Shown: positions 33,300 to 45,994, numbered from the stretch's first letter. The stretch is DNA of 64,000 bases from Nematopogon swammerdamellus (GCA_946902875.1 OX336340.1:7585739-7649738); one strand, 5' to 3'. Numbers and translations: made by a program. The notes: generated by a model not told the origin, from the letters alone.

Positions 33300-33460
33300 C
33301 TAGAAGACATAACTTAAAGTGATAAGTCCGCCTTTGCACGCTATTGTTCTCTTGTTTCTGTGTGTATTTTTTTCAATTGCGCTTCTGCATATATCTTCTG
33401 TCTTCTGTATGTTTGTTAGTGTTTTGGTGTGCAATAAAGTATTTCTATCTATCTTGCATC
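33300..33460 (+). repeat. LINE 3'-end fragment with (ATCT)n tail
   Basis: It contains GATAAGTCCGCCTTTGCACG and ends GGTGTGCAATAAAGTATTTC followed by TATCTATCT. This matches the 3' region of the LINE remnant at 16488-17000 in the opposite orientation. Confidence 0.65.
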
Positions 33461-36142
33461 GGATCATGCTACCTGCTACCTGGTTAAAGCAAAGAGTTTG
33501 TTTTACGTCGCTGCGTAATACAAACTCTTTGGTTAAAACAATCTACGGTAAAGCCAGCATTTTGATGAGAACAAGTGACATCGAGTTACGTTTACAAAGT
33601 CAGTGACGTCCGGTGGCGCATGCGTAGCAAAATATCGGAATATTTAAAATGTTAATTTATAGTGACAAATTTTCCAAACGAAACTAAATGTTTCCTATAT
33701 AAGTATTGCTTACATGGGGATAAAAATGGGAAAAACATAATTCGATATGACGCTGTGGGTAATATTTTCAAGACATTGCCAACATAATCTGTAATGCAAG
33801 GAATGCACAATGATACATGTGATTTTCCAGCGCAGCGCACTTCGTCGTTTTGAGTTTTCACGATGGCCATGAATAAAATATGGGATCCTCTCTAAATTTA
33901 TCACCCCTCGCTTCTCCAATCTCATTCGAGACTTTAACGATCAACTCCTGGTGCATTGACATGACTCGCTAGCTAGACTGTCGTGACATTTTTTCGCACA
34001 TAGGCGTACTTTTTTTGAAGATATTAAACTTTTATATTTAGCTTTTATCAGTTGTTAGGTATTAGTATTTTGGTAAAAAAATAGCATGTCTCCAGATGAA
34101 AGAAAACGCAGGAGCATGTGTGGCATTCATTCATATATTAACTTCGCTTTGTTTTGGAGAGAGCGGAGTGCCCTCGCGCTCGCTTAGTAAACAAACACAC
34201 AGTGAATTTAATCAGGATCGCAAGAAAAGGCGACGGAATGTTTGCAAGTTTTGTTTGATGTTTGTTTTTGCGATTTAACTGCAACAGGAAGTTAAAAGGG
34301 CATGTTTGTTAGGTTCTGATTAAAATCAATGTTATTTGCTTCCGGAGAATATAATAAGCTGACCCGGCGAAATGTGGACGACTAAGGCGAAGTAAAGATA
34401 TTTTACGAGCGAAGTATTCAAGTTGTTCATGCACCGATCTGATAAAACAAAGTAACTTACTCCATGACCATCCCTTACAGATGTATTATATTAGTATTGA
34501 TCCTATGATAGGTTCATCTGTATTAAATGTGAAGTGTTTGAAGAATATCTATACCTAGAAATGCATGAGAACGAGGTTATAATTTATGAATGTGATCTAA
34601 ATTAATTCACCAGAGAGAGTAAAAGATAGACGTAGGGATTACCTAAGCCAGTTGAACGTCGTACATTCTCGTAGCTTTAGACGCTCCTTTACTAGAACGA
34701 TTATTGGGCAATTTCGGAAGCTTATTAATCCAATACGACCCAATCGTCTCGACTTATCTGAGATCAGGCAATAAATTTGCATGGCTATGGAAATTCTGCA
34801 TTCGCCAGAATTATATTTTGTTATCATGAGTGATCCCTATTGATGAGCGTAATGCCCCGAATTAATAATGTTAATAAAAGTTTAAACCGGTATTTTTAAT
34901 GATATAAAATTTTCCTAATAATATCTATGTGCATCATTCAAATAATATCTAGCTGTGTAAGTATCAGAATGAACAAACCGAAATTATTGATAAAGAAATC
35001 ATTTTTCAACAGATTTCTTTAACAAATTCATGAAGTTTGGCCAAATAGGCGAGGAAGATATCCCGAAGTTTAGTTTTTCTGACTTGAACAGTTGCAGGAA
35101 GCTTTGTAGAAGACTTCGCCATCCGCACAAATATGAACCAATGCCCAAAATTTTAGTAGTCTAAAAGGATATGAACCTTAAATTATTTGCTTATTCGCCC
35201 AATGTGCGGCACGTCACGCCGCAGCAAGAAGTCTACAATGCTCAGGAGTGCGGATGTGCAATCAAGCCTACATAATATTATGTATATGGCGTTAACGAGT
35301 AACATTAACCCGTAGGTACCGACAAAAGACATACTGAAACTATCTGAATCACCAGTAGAGATTCTACACTACAGTATGGTTCTTTGACCTTAGCGTATAT
35401 TATGAGAAGTCAACGACAGACGACAGCGATTGTCTATTGTAACGTGAGACAGCAGCGGGTCCGATGGGGACATAACTTTAGAGTTTAACGACGTCTCCAT
35501 AAAAAGATACCTTTACTCAATGAGCTCTCAAATCTGCTCAAATGGCAGAGCTCGTAAACCCTACCCCTCGATAGCCACTAGCTAGAGTGTCGACGAGTCC
35601 GTTTGAGTTTGAATGTTCCGTTCGACGACGACGTGGGATGTCAATCGATAAAAGTTGAAATCGTAAAATATAGCTTAATGTGCGTGACAGATGTCAGAGT
35701 GGCTCGAATATTGCTAATTAAAAATACATCTCTATTTATTCTGTTTAATTTCAATAGCCTTCAGTCCTATTATTACACTAGCGACATTTGAAAAACCGTC
35801 AATATACAGGATGTTCGGCTAAAAAGTTCACTAGTTTACGCCCTTTCCAACGGTATACCACATGTCATACATACAATGGTCGATAAGATAACATTTAGAA
35901 TAATTCAAGAGTGGTTTCAGGTATTTTTGAAGTAATATGCCTGCCTAGCTCGTATATTTCGAAGCTCAGTTCGCAGCGGTTGGTCTGTGTGGGCTGTGTG
36001 TGGTGTCGAACTGCCCTGGCGACAACGCCTCTGATCGCGGTGATTTTCATCTCTTTTTGCCCGTTAACAACGTTGAGCCGACACACGCACGCTCGACGAT
36101 CAAAGAATTCCAAGCTCTTTTATCTTTGCTGTATCGATCGTA
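33461..36142. other. Intronic stretch, mostly without features
   Basis: A ~60-bp fragment of repeat family B (ACTCCATGACCATCCCTTAC) lies at 34440-34500. ACAGGATGTTCGGCTAAAAA near 35806 resembles an insect transposon terminus, but no partner end was found. Otherwise nothing is supported. Confidence 0.35.
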
Positions 36143-36370
36143 CTTGCACGAACAATTTAAATTGATATATTCTCATGTCTCTCGATATAATTATATTGAT
36201 AGTTTATTATGGTAATTTATGACATAAGTGATCGGCACTTAACTTCCGCAAAAACTCGGTTTAAAAAGTGATATCCAGAATGGAATCTAAGTAGTGACTT
36301 CCACGTTCCACGTAGAGTCATCCACGAACTTGCACGAACAATTTAAATTGATATATTCTCATATCTCTCC

Positions 36371-36863
36371 ATATCCGAATTCATTGCGAACCCTTTACTG
36401 TACGTATGTCCGCAGTCACCTTGAATATGCCTCTCAAGTGTGGAATCCGAGATATTCAACCTATAAGATTAGACTAGACCGTGTCCAAAAAAGGTTGCTT
36501 AAATTTCTCAATTTCCGGACAAACGTTGGGTTCCCTAACACTGAAATGGCATGCCATTTCCATAAGTTGCTTCCTCTAGACAGTAGGCGAGAAATGCTTG
36601 ACATTACCTTACTACTGAAAATAAGCAGTGGATCCATCGATTGCCCGGAACTTTTGGGTCACATTAATCTACTTGTGCCGAGACTTGCGACGAGGAGTAA
36701 CGCAATAATACACCTCCCCCTTGCCCATTCCAATTATAAACAGAATTCATTTTTCTGGCGTGCTGGTAAGTTATTCAACGACATAAGCGACGATGTTGAT
36801 TTGTTTTGCACGAGCCCTAGTGTACTTAAGAATAAATTTAGACGTGCTTTCGACTCAACTTAA
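36371..36863 (+). pseudogene. LINE reverse transcriptase C-terminal fragment
   Basis: An open frame with no stop encodes ISPYPNSLRTLYCTYVRSHL, then EYASQVWNP, RLDRVQKRLLKFLNFRT, LLPLDSRREMLDITLLLKI and NSFFWRAGKLFNDI. This is the thumb and C-terminal tail of CR1/jockey-group reverse transcriptases. The endonuclease, fingers and palm are absent, so it is a 5'-truncated copy rather than a gene. The frame continues upstream into host sequence, so an upstream ATG is meaningless. The lack of stops or frameshifts across 160 codons suggests a fairly recent insertion. Confidence 0.85.
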
Positions 36864-37087
36864 CGTTTTAGATTTATGTTAGTTTTTTTTTTAAGTATTA
36901 ATTTGTGTAAGAAATGCCCACTTAAATGTCTGTTGTCTTCATTATCTGTGTTAAATTTTCGCTTTTTTTCTCTCTAAATTTGAACCTAAATGTGTAAACT
37001 TGTAATTGGTGTCCTGTAGTTATAATTGTATGTTTATTCAATATGTATCTGCACTGTAAGTTTACCGAAATAAATAAAATAAAAAAA
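36371..37087 (+). mobile_element. 5'-truncated LINE insertion (CR1/jockey-group)
   Basis: About 0.7 kb of LINE 3' end: a reverse-transcriptase tail ORF, a 0.2-kb 3' untranslated region and an (AAAT)-rich tail ending near 37087. It sits inside the second copy of a duplicated host segment. Confidence 0.8.
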
Positions 37088-37669
37088 ATAAATATAATTA
37101 TATTGATAGTTTATTATGGTAATTTATGATATGAGTTATGTATGACATAAGAGATCGGCACCTAACTTCCGTCCTAAAACTCCGTTTGAAAAGTGATATC
37201 CAGAATGGAATCTAATTGGTGACTCAGCTATCCATTTGGGGTAGGAAAATATTTATTTATTAAATAGTAATTATTAAAAATACTAGTTATACGCCAGCAA
37301 GTATGGCACAGCACAACATGATTTAAATTGAATACTAGATCTACATAGATAGTAAGACTGACAAATGTAGGAGCTTTTGGTTTGTTCGCATGAATGCAAC
37401 TTTCTCAAGAGTACAACTTTCTGAATTATTATATAAAGTTTATACGATAATTCGGAAAATGCGAATGTTTATATTATAAACATTCGCCTGTCAAGTTTTA
37501 TGTCCCTTTTTGTAAATATGATATATTATTATATAACGTACGCTTGTTATTTTTTCCCGGGAGGAGCCTGGGCGAGAACGAGTTGGACTGTTGGCACTAC
37601 GATGTCGGAGAATCCAAAAAAGATTGGATGAAGAATCCATATCCATCAATCCATATCCATATCCATACT

Positions 37670-38105
37670 TCCATACTAATATTATAAATTCGAAAGTAAC
37701 TCTGTTGTCTGTCTGTCTGTTACCTTTTCACGCCTAAACCGCTGAACAGAATAAATAAAATATTGCACGGAGATGAATTGGATCCTGAGGAAGGACATAG
37801 GCTACCTTTTGTCTCAAAAAACAACCCTTAAGGGGGTGAAATAGGGGATGAAAGTTTGTATGGGGAACCCAGCATTTCTCAAGTTAGGGATATGAAAATT
37901 CATATTTAGGCTTTTGGTATGAAATAAATAATTACGTGTTTCAGCGTTTTTGCTAAATCAACCCTAAATTAAAATAGGGGTGATTTCAAAATTAGATTTT
38001 AGGATTTTATAAAATTTTATACGAAGATGAATTGCATCCTGAGGAAGGATATAGGCTACCTATTGTCTCAAAAAACAACCCTGTATAAATTTCTGTGAAA
38101 ATTTC
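37670..38105 (+). repeat. ACTAATATTATAAATTCGAAAG repeat (family E)
   Basis: It begins CATACTAATATTATAAATTC with CTGTCTGTCTGTTACCTTTT and CACGCCTAAACCGCTGAAC, then two passages of GAAGATGAATTG(G/C)ATCCTGAGG and GTCTCAAAAAACAACCCT. This is a very common lepidopteran repeat; an inverted copy fills most of the 868-bp duplication at 42.9-44.6 kb. Confidence 0.7.
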
Positions 38106-38235
38106 TGTGAAAATTTCAACAGGCTACCTATATTACGGTACATGAGATATAGCCCTCGTACAGACGGACAGACAGACAGACAGACGGCGTAGGCATAGTA
38201 ATAGGCTTCAGTACGGGATACGGAAACCTAAAAAA
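38100..38235 (+). repeat. CCGGCCAAGTGCGAGTC-type repeat, 3' part
   Basis: From GTGAAAATTTCAACAGGCTA through (GACA)n to GGGATACGGAAACCTAAAAA; the 5' part is missing. It abuts repeat family E. Confidence 0.75.
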
Positions 38236-38265
38236 GGTACCATAGGCGACGTTGAGAGATCAAAA

Positions 38266-38292
38266 CACTCCCTGCCAATGGGCAGGGAGTGC
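38266..38292. repeat. Short perfect hairpin
   Basis: CACTCCCTGCC and GGCAGGGAGTG pair over 11 bp around a short loop. It is GC-rich in an AT-rich setting. It might be part of a small element; no other support. Confidence 0.6.
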
Positions 38293-38892
38293 GGGAATTT
38301 CCTCCAATGTACAGCCTGGGGTTTTTCAAAAGGCAAGTTAAAATAAAAGTTGGACTCATGCGAAGATTTTCATGAACTATTACAAGTTGCAAATATGACA
38401 AAGTTAGACTTTGGCGAACAAACTGAGTTTTTGACAATACTAAGTAGAAGGTTCGGACGTTATCGAGCAGAACCTATGTACGTAGCTGAAGGCACGCAAT
38501 TGTGGAATGGGCGATAACACTGAAATAATTTGTCGAGCTTCTCGAAGGGAAATTTAGTAATCAAACTTTAGGTAGGGAGCGGGAAAACGAAATATCGGAA
38601 AAGTTCAATAGCCTCTTATAATTTGGAATAAAATAAATAGATTTCTGCGGCGACGACGAGACGGTACTTGGAAACGAGGCCAGATCATAGGGTGAGGGAG
38701 GCGAGCCTGTGAATGAGTTCTCTCGAAGCCTACGCTCGGTAGCAAGGGCGATAAATGAAAATAGGCAACTGCTCACTCTCTTCACAATACGGGGATATTT
38801 TAATTAAACTTTTCGGACATGGAGTAATCCATTTTTAACAGTAGCGAACTTTTTATGTAGAATTCCGCATCTGGGGCGACGGAAATCTTAGG
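38293..38892. other. Stretch without recognised features
   Basis: No exon, RNA or known repeat seen. Confidence 0.35.
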
Positions 38893-39032
38893 CCCGTATG
38901 AAGAGCGTATTCGGCACGACCGAAGGGAAGCACTGACATGGCACCAAGTTCACCCGGTGTTATGGGCTGACATCACGGATTGTGTAGGTGATGTAGCCAA
39001 CCATGTCAGTTTCCATAAAAAAAAAAAAAATC
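38893..39032 (+). mobile_element. Short 5'-truncated SINE copy
   Basis: It runs from about CCGTATGAAGAGCG/GGCACGACCGAAGGGAAGCA to GTTTCCATAAAA and an A tail; only the last ~125 bases of the body remain. Confidence 0.85.
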
Positions 39033-39552
39033 ACTTTGCTTCTTACGATCAATTCCGTAAAGTCGTTCTCCAATCTTACTCGTGCGAGCGTACTGAATAA
39101 AAGTTAAGTAAATCTACTCAATTATGTTCATGTTGGAAAATAGACAAGAGAATGAACACTATCCAAACAACTTGTCTTCTCACCCCACCCCTCTGCTCAT
39201 GTCTAAAAGCTTGTTTTAGTCAAGGAATTTGTAAATTGGAACATTTATATGAACACGTTTCAAAGGTTGGATTTAACATTTTACTTGTATTTCAGACGTC
39301 TGACAGACAGACAGACAAAGCATTACAACGAAACAATTTATCCGATTCAATTTCACTGTCTGCTCACCCTATGTTTAGGCGGATCCGTTTACAGCATGGA
39401 TTAATAAGACTTTATTCTTATTCATCCATCGTTTACAGCATCATCTGACCAACTTAGAGGCAGCTCGTGGTTAAGTCGTGACAGGCGTTGCCTCTCTTGC
39501 GATATGCAATAGGTTCTATATTCATAGAGTGCACAACTTTCTTTCTAATTTT

Positions 39553-39822
39553 TAGGTTTCCGTATCCCGTACGGAAGCCTATTACTAAGCCTACACCGCC
39601 TGTCTGTCTGTCCTACTGCTGTATCTTTGGAACCGTAATAGGTAGTCGGTTGAAATGTTCACAGAATATGTGTTATTATGGGGGATATAACAAAAAATAA
39701 TAAAAAATAGAATCAGTAAAAAATTAAGGGGGGTTCCCATACAAGAAACGTGTTTTTCTCTTTTTTTGTGGTGCGGAAACCTTGGTGCGCGAGTACGACT
39801 CGCGCTTGGCCGGTTTTTTATC
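39553..39822 (-). repeat. CCGGCCAAGTGCGAGTC-type repeat, full copy
   Basis: Read on the minus strand it starts ACCGGCCAAGCGCGAGTCGT and ends ACGGAAACCTAAAAATT. It lacks the inverted arm seen in the 6.6-kb copy, so it serves as the reference state for that rearrangement. Confidence 0.8.
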
Positions 39823-40309
39823 AGATTTTCATGAGTATTTATATATTTGTTTCATGGTTGAAATGTCACGTAAAGCTGCTCTTTGCTGTAGGTAGATAAT
39901 GGGCTGATATAAGTAATTCAGCGAATGATAATATAACCAGATAACATGATAAAATCTTACGAGACGAACCCACAATAGTCAGTAAATCTCACATTATATT
40001 TTGGTCCGGGATAGCCTACCTATATGAACTTCCTTTCTGGTTGGGGTGTAATAGCAACGTAGCCACCTCGCCTTCGCCCGACAAGGTTCAATAGACGAGG
40101 ATACCCTCAGGGTACGAGAATATTATAAGGATGCTTATTCAAGGCCGTTAAATTGAGCGAAAATTAACGCGTCACTTTGGTAAAGTGGGTTGGCCCGGGC
40201 ATACTTAAGCACACTAATTTGTATCCCTCCAACCCTTTGTGAAAGAATGTTCAGTTAGTGTGGTTCATGGACATAGTGGAAACATAACACAAAATGAACA
40301 TCTCGTCTC
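39823..40309. other. Stretch without recognised features
   Basis: Nothing supported. Confidence 0.35.
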
Positions 40310-40640
40310 TTCACTGCTCTTATAAACCGCAACGTCTCTCGACGTGATCCCGACAATTGGGGTAAGCAGAGTAATCGCTGTTGTACTGCATAAGAACTAG
40401 AGTAAATTACAGCACAACACTGACCACCACGTTTAGCAAAATACGAGAATTAGGACAAGATAACCATCAATCAGCACGTAAGGTACAAAGACTTATCCTA
40501 TTGCACGACTCGGCGGAGGACCGTGCTAAGGTGAGAGGTGGCTAACCTGTTGCTATTTGCAGGGCATCTTGTCGTTATCCCTTAGTAACCTTTTACGACA
40601 TGGACGGGGAGAGATATGCAGTGGGATTATTCTTTTTAGG
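40310..40640 (-). repeat. Common (ATGT)n-type interspersed repeat, inverted copy
   Basis: Read on the minus strand: CATGTCGTAAAAGGTTACTA then AGGGATAACG near the start, and GTGGTGGTCAGTGTTGTGCT, TTACTCTAGTTCTTATGCAG and CCAATTGTCGGGATCACG near the end. The second part matches 20395-20500; the first matches 26400-26470. Confidence 0.7.
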
Positions 40641-40812
40641 GTCCCGTCGCAAAATTGCGAAAAAGGGACTCTTATGGTATCACTTTGGCGTATGTCTGTC
40701 CGTCTTTCTTATTGTAGGTCATGCTTGTCGGTCACACGCAGATATATCTAGACCTAGTGAACCGATTTTGATGAAACTAATGAATACGCACAATTTTCTC
40801 CACAGCAGGTCA
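40630..40812 (-). repeat. GGGTCCCG/(GTCT)n repeat fragment
   Basis: On the plus strand it starts TTTTTAGGGTCCCGTCGC and includes GGCGTATGTCTGTCCGTC and GAACCGATTTTGATGAAAC. This resembles the end of a lepidopteran repeat ending GGGTTCCG. Confidence 0.5.
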
Positions 40813-41062
40813 TAAATAATTTATTTACCAATTATCAGTCTGATAGATCGGTAGAAAGTACAGGGTATGCTAAAATGTGAACAAACTATTTAATTTTAAA
40901 TAAATCGAGTACAGTTTCATTCTATAGGTATTGTTGAGGCAATTTCAAAAATTTTATTGATACATCATATCATACATTTTGTACTAAGAAAACCGTCGAC
41001 CGGTTGAGTGAAGACGGCCAACAATCGGTGTTCTGTGGATTATATTCATATTTATATTTGAA

Positions 41063-42725
41063 CTAGCTGAGCCCGCGGCTCCGCTCGCGTAAAATTCGTA
41101 TTTCAAAGAAGACAGGAAGTAACTATGGGCGAGGCCGAAGGCCGAGCTGCGTTCAGGAAGTCGATAAACCATATCTATGAAAGTAAGTACGAGTAAGGGC
41201 GAGGCCGAAGGCAAGCTGCGTTAAGGTAAACGATAAACCTTGTCAAATAAAGTAAGTAACTAACGGCGAGGCTTCAGGCTGAACTTTATTCTAGAAAGAA
41301 AATAAACCTTCTCGAAGAAAGTAAGTAACTGAGGGCGAGGCCGAAGGCCGAGCTGCGTTTAGGAAGACGATAAACCTTCTCGAAAAAGTAAGTAACTGAG
41401 GGCGAGGCAGAATACCGACCTGCGTTCAGAAAGACTATAAACCTTCTCAAAGTAAGTAAGTAACTAAGGGCGAGGCCGAAGGCCGAGCTGCGTTCAGGAA
41501 GACCATGAACCTTCTCGAAGACAGTAAGTAACTGAGGGCGAGGCCGAAGGCCGAGCTGCGTTCAGGAAGACTATAAACCTTATCGAAGAAAGTAAGTAAC
41601 TAAGGGCGAGGCCGAAGGCCGAGCTGCGTTCAGAAAGACCATGAACCTTCACGAAGACAGTAAGTAACTGAGGGCGAGGCCGAAGGCTGAGCTGCGTTCA
41701 GGAAGGCGATAAACCTTATCTAAGAAAGTATGTAACTAAGGGCGAGGCCGAAGGCCGAGCTGCGTTCAGAAAGACTATAAACCTTCTCGAAGAAAGTAAG
41801 TAACTGAAAGCGAGGCCGAAGGCCGAGCTACGTTCAGGAAGACCATAAACCTTCTCAAAGAAAGTAAGTAATTAAGGGCGAGGCCGAAGGCCGAGCTGCG
41901 TTCAGGAAGACTATAAACCTTATCGAAGAAAGTATGTAACTAAGGGCGAGGCCGAAGGCCGAGCTGCGTTCAGAAAGACTATAAACCTTCTCGAAGAAAG
42001 TAAGTAACTGAAAGCGAGGCCGAAGGCCGAGCTACGTTCAGGAAGACCATAAACCTTCTCAAAGAAAGTAAGTAACAAATGGCGAGGCCGAAGGCCGAGC
42101 TGCGTTCAGGAAGACGATAAACCTTATCTAAGAAAGTAAGTAATTAAGGGCGAGCTACGTTCAGGAAGACCATAAACCTTCTCGAAGAAAGTAAGTAACT
42201 GAGGGCGAGGCCAAAGGCCGAGCTGCGTTCAGGAAGACTTTAAACCTTCTCGGAGAAAGTAAGTAAGTGAGGGCGAGGCCGAAGGCCGAGCGGCGTTCAG
42301 GAAGACTACAAACGTTCTCGAAGAAAGTAAGTAATTAAGGGCGAGGCCGAAGGCCAAGCTGCATTCAGAAAGACCATGAACCTTCTCGAAGACAGTAAGT
42401 AACTGAGGGCGAGGCCGAAGGCCGAGCTGCGTTCAGGAAGGCGATAAACCTTATCTAAGAATGTAAGTAATTAAGAGCGAGGCCGAAGGCCGAGCTACGT
42501 TCAGGAAGACCATAAGACCATAATATTACATAAAAAAAAAAACTTTCACACAAAGTCGTCGTCCCGATTTCCCCCCTTAAAGTTGTAATTTCCAAAAAAT
42601 CCTTAACGGATTCTTACGTTATGAAATAAACCTATGTTCCAAATTTCAGCTTTCTAGACTTAGTAGTTTCGGCTGTGCGTTAATAGATCAGTCAGTCAGG
42701 ACAAACAATTTTATAAGTATAGATA
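41063..42725 (+). repeat. GCCCGCGGCTCCGCTCGCG repeat containing an expanded minisatellite
   Basis: The repeat begins TAGCTGAGCCCGCGGCTCCG and ends TTATAAGTATAGATAT. Between about 41100 and 42520 lies an array of about 20 units of 68 bp, each with GGGCGAGGCCGAAGGCCGAG, CTGCGTTCAGGAAGAC and AAACCTTCTCGAAGAAAGTA. Part of the array repeats every three units. Confidence 0.85.
41728..42135 (+). repeat. Three-unit higher-order repeat (204 bp) in the minisatellite
   Basis: Blocks starting GTATGTAACTAAGGGCG at 41728 and 41932 carry the same ordered variants (TATG, then GAAAGCG with CTACG, then CTCAAAG). The spacing is 204 bp, or three 68-bp units. Confidence 0.75.
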
Positions 42726-42886
42726 TCTACTCCTTATTCTACTCGTACCTTCTACCAAAAGCATCTATCTACACTACACCAACGCAACGCAACAGAACTG
42801 CTAACGCCATATATTACGACCATTCGACACTAAATTCCGTTTTCTTTGATACTGCTCAACCCTAAGGCTTTTTAACTTTATGGTAT

Positions 42887-44622
42887 ATAGCCTACTATAG
42901 TGAGCCTGAAGAACTACTCTTTACATTGGTGTAAACCGCATAAAAATCTGTTAAGTGGTTCCGAGTGTACCTCAAACATACATACATACATGCAAACAGA
43001 CGTTTCCTTTTATAAGAAGTAGAGATAGAGAAAAGAAGATAGAGATTAAATTATCCTCCCTTCCCCTCTCCCCGCGGACCCCTCCCCCCCACCTCAACCC
43101 CACTCTTCAAAACCACCCCCAGTATGGATAAAATTATTTAAAATCATTTAAAATCCTGAAACCTAATTTTGAAATCATGCCCTATTTTAATTTAAGGGTT
43201 GATTTAGCAATAACGCTGAAACACGTAATTCTTTATTTTATACCAAAAGCCTAAATATGAATTTTCATATCCCTAACTTGAGAAATGATGGGTTCCCCAT
43301 ACAATCTTTCATCCCCTATTTCACCCCGTTAAGGGGTGTTTTTTGAGACAAAAGGTAGCCTATGTTCTTCCTCAGGATGCAATTCAGCTCCGTACAAAAT
43401 TTCATAAAATCCTAAAATCTAATTTTGAAATCAACCCCTATTTTAATTTAGGGGTTGATTTAGCAAAAACGCCGAAACACGTATTTCTTTATTTCATACC
43501 AAAAGCCCAAATATAAATTGTCATATCCCTAACTTAAGAAATGCTGAGTTCCGCATACAAACTTTCATCCCCTATTTCACCCCCTTAAGGGTTGTTTTTT
43601 GAGACAAAAAGTAGCCTATGTCCGTCCTCGGGATGCAATTCATCTCCGTGCAATATTTTATCGAAATCTGTTCAGCGGTTTAGGCGTGAAAAGGTAACAG
43701 ACAGACAGACAGACAGACAACAGAGTTACTTTCGAATTTATAATATTAGTATGGATAGCCTACTATAGTGAGCCTGAAGAACTACTCTTTACATTGGTGT
43801 AAACCGCATAAAAATCTGTTAAGTGGTTCCGAGTGTACCTCAAACATACATACATACATGCAAACAGACGTTTCCTTTTATAAGAAGTAGAGATAGAGAA
43901 AAGAAGATAGAGATTAAATTATCCTCCCTTCCCCTCTCCCCGCGGACCCCTCCCCCCCACCTCAACCCCACTCTTCAAAACCACCCCCAGTATGGATAAA
44001 ATTATTTAAAATCATTTAAAATCCTGAAACCTAATTTTGAAATCATGCCCTATTTTAATTTAAGGGTTGATTTAGCAAAAACGCTGAAACACGTAATTCT
44101 TTATTTTATACCAAAAGCCTAAATATGAATTTTCATATCCCTAACTTGAGAAATGATGGGTTCCCCATACAATCTTTCATCCCCTATTTCACCCCGTTAA
44201 GGGGTGTTTTTTGAGACAAAAGGTAGCCTATGTTCTTCCTCAGGATGCAATTCAGCTCCGTACAAAATTTCATAAAATCCTAAAATCTAATTTTGAAATC
44301 AACCCCTATTTTAATTTAGGGGTTGATTTAGCAAAAACGCCGAAACACGTATTTCTTTATTTCATACCAAAAGCCCAAATATAAATTGTCATATCCCTAA
44401 CTTAAGAAATGCTGAGTTCCGCATACAAACTTTCATCCCCTATTTCACCCCCTTAAGGGTTGTTTTTTGAGACAAAAAGTAGCCTATGTCCGTCCTCGGG
44501 ATGCAATTCATCTCCGTGCAATATTTTATCGAAATCTGTTCAGCGGTTTAGGCGTGAAAAGGTAACAGACAGACAGACAGACAGACAACAGAGTTACTTT
44601 CGAATTTATAATATTAGTATGG
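42887..44622. repeat. 868-bp nearly identical tandem duplication
   Basis: Positions 42887-43754 and 43755-44622 are direct copies; by eye I found one difference (TAACGCTGAA near 43211 against AAACGCTGAA near 44079). Each unit holds the end of repeat family C followed by a C-rich stretch (CCCCTCCCCCCCACC) and an inverted copy of family E. The join is at TAGTATGGATA. Either a very recent duplication or an assembly artefact. Confidence 0.92.
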
Positions 44623-45994
44623 ATAGTATGGATATCGCACCTAGCCACCGGTATGTTAATAGAGTATAATAAATAGTGTTTTACATTACCTACCTACACG
44701 TCGGCATAACAAAATAATTTCAACTGTCAGATACCCCAGCAGACGTTTTAAATTTGAGATAAATTAATTGTACGAGATGTGCTTTGAATTTAGTTATGCG
44801 ATAATGTCTGCACTTGATACTTGTATTTTAATTAAATTCGGAAAGCTTATACAGTATTAAAAATATAAATCAAAATAACTTTAGCCTCGGGTATTATAAA
44901 TTTATTCATAGCGTTTCAGATTGTACGTACCTTTACAACTTTATCAATTTAACGCACATACTTTACATTTATAGAGTAGAATTTATAAGTTGAGGGTCAA
45001 GGAGTTTAACTTTGTGGATAGGTTCGAGTTGGATCAGATACAAAGTTTCAAGTGTAATTCGACGGATATAAAGTCGGGCTTCAGATACTCTTTTTTACTT
45101 AGTTTTCCAACCCCAGCATACACCTACCTCTGTGGATTGGTAATGGTAGGAAGAATTCAACTAACATTCTAAGCAGAAAACTATCAACAAGCTAACAACA
45201 AGACGAAAAAACGGGATCTGAGGTTCGTCACCCGCCAAAATGTCTGATCGCTAGTTAGAATTTCGTGAAAACTAACAACAATGATAGACATATTGTTCTA
45301 CGAAAATGTCAGATGTCTAACTAACGGTGCCAAGGTTGGTGGCCGCCACAGAGAGACAGCACCTGCTGTCTGAACTGTTATTCTGTAATGATGACAAACG
45401 ACAGTCGCGGCCCGCGGCTATTGTTAGACGCGGCTCGTCATCATCATCATCATCAGACTACTGTCAAATAATTAAAAAGGACAGAGCTGCTATTGTCACA
45501 TATTGCACGCAATTAACGTCCACCAAACATAAAAGTACATACAATTAGCACTCGTCTCGTCTTATTCGCTAGTGATAAAGAAACATGAGTCCACTAATGT
45601 GGCAGCACACATTTATAACTTCGGCGGCGTGCAGTGCACACAACTTTTCACCTTATCTACGATTAATGATGCCCCGTCAATATTTTTTGGTTTCTTTCAC
45701 GATTGTGCATTAATGTCTACTGTTACTAGGCTGGATGCTGTGTAGGATTAATAAACAGGTTCAAGGTTCTTGTCATCAAGATGGCTTTATGAGCGTGTCT
45801 TTGAGACGATTAGTATGAGCGATTCGTTGGGGCCTGAATTGTTTAGTTTTGATTCGAGGCCTCCTTTTTAGATTCCGTACGTCAAAGAGGTGAAAATAAA
45901 TAGGTGGGTTCTGATTGAGCTGCCCATAAGATGCCTTACAGCTGAACGGGTTCTCGCAAGTGTCTGGACTGGACGGCCCGCTGACGGGAGTAAA
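44623..45994. other. Stretch with little recognised
   Basis: A short (CAT)n tract lies at about 45437-45455. No exon or known repeat otherwise. Confidence 0.35.

Larger units (their letters stand above)
36143..37228. repeat. Tandemly duplicated ~160-bp segment, second copy split by a LINE
   Basis: The first copy (36143-36296) runs from CTTGCACGAACAATTTAAAT through ATAATTATATTGATAGTTTA to ATATCCAGAATGGAATCTAA. In the second, the first part is at 36328-36370 and the rest at 37088-37228, with a LINE fragment between. Confidence 0.75.

Noticed and set aside
35806..36113. DNA transposon terminus beginning ACAGGATGTTCGGC
   Set aside because: No matching inverted end or transposase similarity was found nearby.
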